A stretch of 7,688 bases of DNA, taken from contig JAHWJF010000158.1 of NCBI GenBank assembly GCA_019348515.1, forward strand, positions 1 to 7,688. The letters are read 5' to 3'. The position numbers were made by a program, and so were the translations under genes. Positions within the stretch are counted from its first letter, which is position 1; every line of letters begins with the position of its first letter. Of this stretch, positions 6,004 to 7,688 are shown piece after piece. The notes under the pieces were generated by a model, which did not search any database, was not told the DNA's origin, and saw only the letters and a list, made by a program, of their open reading frames with translations. The DNA is from Chloroflexota bacterium (GTDB taxonomy: Bacteria; Chloroflexota; Chloroflexia; Thermomicrobiales; UBA6265).

Positions 6004-6009
6004 TCCATC

Positions 6010-7688
6010 TTGGCTTACCACCGCTACGATGCGGTCATCGTCGGCGCGGGCGGCGCCGGGCTCATGGCAGCTATACAGATGGCCGGTAAGGCGAATATCG
6101 CCGTCATCAGCAAGCTCTATCCAACACGGTCCCACACGGGAGCCGCCCAGGGCGGCATCAGCGCGGCGCTGGGCAACGTCGAAGAAGACCACTGGCAGTG
6201 GCATATGTTCGACACCGTCAAGGGTGGCGACTACCTCGTCGATCAAGATGCCGCGGCGGTATTGACCCGGGAGGCGATCGACGCGGTGCTCGAGCTGGAG
6301 CACATGGGTCTGCCTTTCAACCGCCTCCCCGACGGACGTATGGACCAGCGCCGCTTCGGTGGGCACACCAGGAACTTCGGCGAAGGACCCGTCAAGCGCG
6401 CCTGCTATGCCGCCGACCGCACGGGGCACATGATCCTGCAAACGCTCTACCAGCAGGGAATCAAGCATCAGGTCAATTTCCTCGCCGAGTTCCACGTGCT
6501 GGATCTCTTGGTCAGCGACGACGGCCGGGCATGCGGGGTCGTCGCCCTCGAGCTGCGAACGGGTGAAATCCACACCATCCATGCCAAGACTGTGCTCTGG
6601 GCAACGGGAGGGTTCGGTCGCATCTTCAGCGTCACGTCGAACGCGATGGCTGGAACCGGCGACGGCTTCTCGATCCCCTTCCGGCGAGGCGTGCCGCTGA
6701 TGGACATGGAGTTCTATCAGTTTCACCCGACCGGCATTTACAAGTTCGGTATATTGCTTTCGGAGGCGGCACGCGGCGAGGGCGGGATCCTCCGCAACGG
6801 TCTCGGTGAGGCATTCGCGGAGCGGTATGCCCCAACCCTAAAGGATCTCGCGCCGAGAGACATGGTCTCTCGCTTCATCTACCAGGAGATCAAGGAGGGT
6901 CGCGGCGTCGACGGCAAAGATTACGTCTACCTCGATCTCTCGCACCTTCCTGAAGACGTTATCGACAAAAAACTCCCCGATATCACCGACTTCGCCCGGA
7001 CCTACCTTGGTATCGAGCCGAAAACGGATCCAATGCCGATTCAGCCCACTGCTCATTACGCGATGGGCGGCATTCCGACCGATCTCGACGCGCGGGTACT
7101 GCGTGACGCCGAGGCCAACACCATCCCCGGCCTGTATTCGGCCGGGGAAAACGCGTGTGTTTCGGTCCACGGCGCAAACCGTCTGGGCACGAACTCGCTG
7201 GTCGACCTTGTTGTGTTCGGCCGCCGCGCGGGCAAGCACATGCTCGAGTTCGGCAGGATGAACGATTTGCCGCCGCTGCCGCCAGAACCAGAATTCCTGG
7301 CCCGGGCGGAGATCGCGGATCTGCTGTCAAGGCCAAAGGGGGAGCGTGTTGCCGATCTCCGGCAGGAGCTGCAGCTGCTGATGATGGATAAGGCGTCCGT
7401 CGTGCGAAGCGCCGAGAGCTTGACCGAGGCGAAGCGGGGCATTGCTGGTATTCGCACCAGGTACGCCTACGCCGGCATCGACGACCATGGGTCAACGTTC
7501 AACACGGACCTCACTGAGGCACTCGAACTCGGAGCTATGCTCGACTGCTCAGAAACGCTCGTCGAAGGCGCACTAGCGCGCGAGGAGAGCCGCGGCGACC
7601 ATTACCGAACCGACTTTCCCGAGCGCGACGACGCCAATTGGCTCAAGCACACAATGGTGCGGAGGACCTCAGGCGGATTGGAGCTGAC
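6010..7688 (+). CDS. sdhA: Succinate dehydrogenase / fumarate reductase flavoprotein subunit (C-terminus cut by the right edge)
   Basis: 559 codons are visible; family length is about 570-600, so only a few dozen residues are missing. The subunit oxidises succinate to fumarate with covalently bound FAD and passes electrons to the iron-sulfur subunit at the membrane. Residues 7-17 hold the dinucleotide-binding pattern with GAGGAG (12-17). SHTGAAQGG carries His42, the expected covalent FAD attachment site. Substrate and catalytic residues are all present: His239 (QFHPTG), Arg283 (LAPRDM), His349 (PTAHYAMGG) and Arg391 (HGANRLGTNS). They correspond to E. coli SdhA His45, His242, Arg286, His354 and Arg399, with equal or similar spacing. 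The start is TTG with GGAGGG 6 nt upstream. No cytochrome or iron-sulfur subunit gene lies upstream, so sdhA appears to be first in its operon and sdhB and membrane subunits should follow beyond the edge. Whether it works as dehydrogenase or fumarate reductase cannot be told from this subunit. L-aspartate oxidase is excluded by the SdhA-type NRLG and SHTGAAQGG motifs and the length. Confidence 0.96.
   Translation, partial: MAYHRYDAVIVGAGGAGLMAAIQMAGKANIAVISKLYPTRSHTGAAQGGISAALGNVEEDHWQWHMFDTVKGGDYLVDQDAAAVLTREAIDAVLELEHMGLPFNRLPDGRMDQRRFGGHTRNFGEGPVKRACYAADRTGHMILQTLYQQGIKHQVNFLAEFHVLDLLVSDDGRACGVVALELRTGEIHTIHAKTVLWATGGFGRIFSVTSNAMAGTGDGFSIPFRRGVPLMDMEFYQFHPTGIYKFGILLSEAARGEGGILRNGLGEAFAERYAPTLKDLAPRDMVSRFIYQEIKEGRGVDGKDYVYLDLSHLPEDVIDKKLPDITDFARTYLGIEPKTDPMPIQPTAHYAMGGIPTDLDARVLRDAEANTIPGLYSAGENACVSVHGANRLGTNSLVDLVVFGRRAGKHMLEFGRMNDLPPLPPEPEFLARAEIADLLSRPKGERVADLRQELQLLMMDKASVVRSAESLTEAKRGIAGIRTRYAYAGIDDHGSTFNTDLTEALELGAMLDCSETLVEGALAREESRGDHYRTDFPERDDANWLKHTMVRRTSGGLEL

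Larger units (their letters stand above)
5673..6009. other. 337-bp divergent intergenic region between the peptidase gene and sdhA
   Basis: No gene or tRNA is supported here. The left part holds the peptidase ribosome binding site and leader hairpin. An AT-richer island at about 5765-5800 contains promoter-like elements on both strands. The stretch 5800-5965 holds nothing I can name, apart from the 9-mer CACGCTGCC at 5842-5850 and again at 5924-5932. A 12-bp palindrome and the sdhA ribosome binding site lie at the right end. Confidence 0.6.

Noticed and set aside
5673..6009. Possible tRNA or small RNA gene in the divergent region
   Set aside because: No cloverleaf arms, T-arm consensus or terminator hairpin with T-run was found on either strand.
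5989..6726. A 245-codon minus-strand open frame antisense to sdhA
   Set aside because: It overlaps the FAD-binding part of a clear SdhA, and its sequence mirrors SdhA codons in a way typical of high-GC antisense frames.
6010..7688. L-aspartate oxidase (NadB) as an alternative to SdhA
   Set aside because: Length, the SHTGAAQGG flavin site, the ACYAADRTGH segment and the HGANRLGTNSL motif with matching spacing all favour SdhA/FrdA, and no NAD biosynthesis genes are adjacent.

Overview
This is a GC-rich (about 60% by eye) bacterial chromosome segment. It carries core metabolic and DNA-maintenance genes, with no mobile element, CRISPR array, rRNA or tRNA that I can see. Four of the five genes appear to start with TTG or GTG. 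The glpX gene is followed on the same strand by what looks like the start of rho, an order known from Firmicutes and related deep-branching lineages. DinG is the long form with an N-terminal exonuclease-type domain. Together these suggest a high-GC, deep-branching Gram-positive or Chloroflexota (Thermomicrobia-like) organism, but that placement is a guess from style and gene order.

Layout, left to right. Positions 1-215 (minus) hold the N-terminal part of a gene that runs off the left edge. It encodes an acidic, Ala/Pro/Thr-rich disordered segment and is probably the N-terminal extension of Rho. Positions 216-608 are non-coding and hold a good sigma-70-type promoter on the minus strand (472-500), a leader of about 250 nt with a very pyrimidine-rich stretch, and a strong hairpin just after the glpX stop codon. 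A minus-strand operon follows, transcribed from right to left: an M20 metallopeptidase (4503-5672), a DinG-family iron-sulfur helicase (1601-4483) and class II fructose-1,6-bisphosphatase glpX (609-1592). The gaps between them are only about 19 and 8 nt. Positions 5673-6009 are a divergent intergenic region with a structured peptidase leader, an AT-rich promoter-like island and a perfect 12-bp palindrome. From 6010 to the right edge (plus) lies the flavoprotein subunit of succinate dehydrogenase/fumarate reductase, complete except for its extreme C-terminus.

How the genes fit together: GlpX catalyses a committed step of gluconeogenesis and SdhA a step of the TCA cycle and respiratory chain. 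DinG acts in DNA repair or R-loop and G-quadruplex resolution, and Rho ends transcription and removes R-loops. The peptidase probably hydrolyses an amide or peptide bond in small substrates. The peptidase, dinG and glpX look co-transcribed, but no shared pathway is evident.

I found no clear undescribed system. The best points for a second look are: a DinG whose N-terminal DnaQ-type exonuclease domain keeps the fold-level pattern but has lost every catalytic acidic residue I can align; a long pyrimidine-rich leader before the putative rho gene, which would suit Rho-dependent autoregulation; and a nested hairpin flanked by repeats directly upstream of the peptidase ribosome-binding site.
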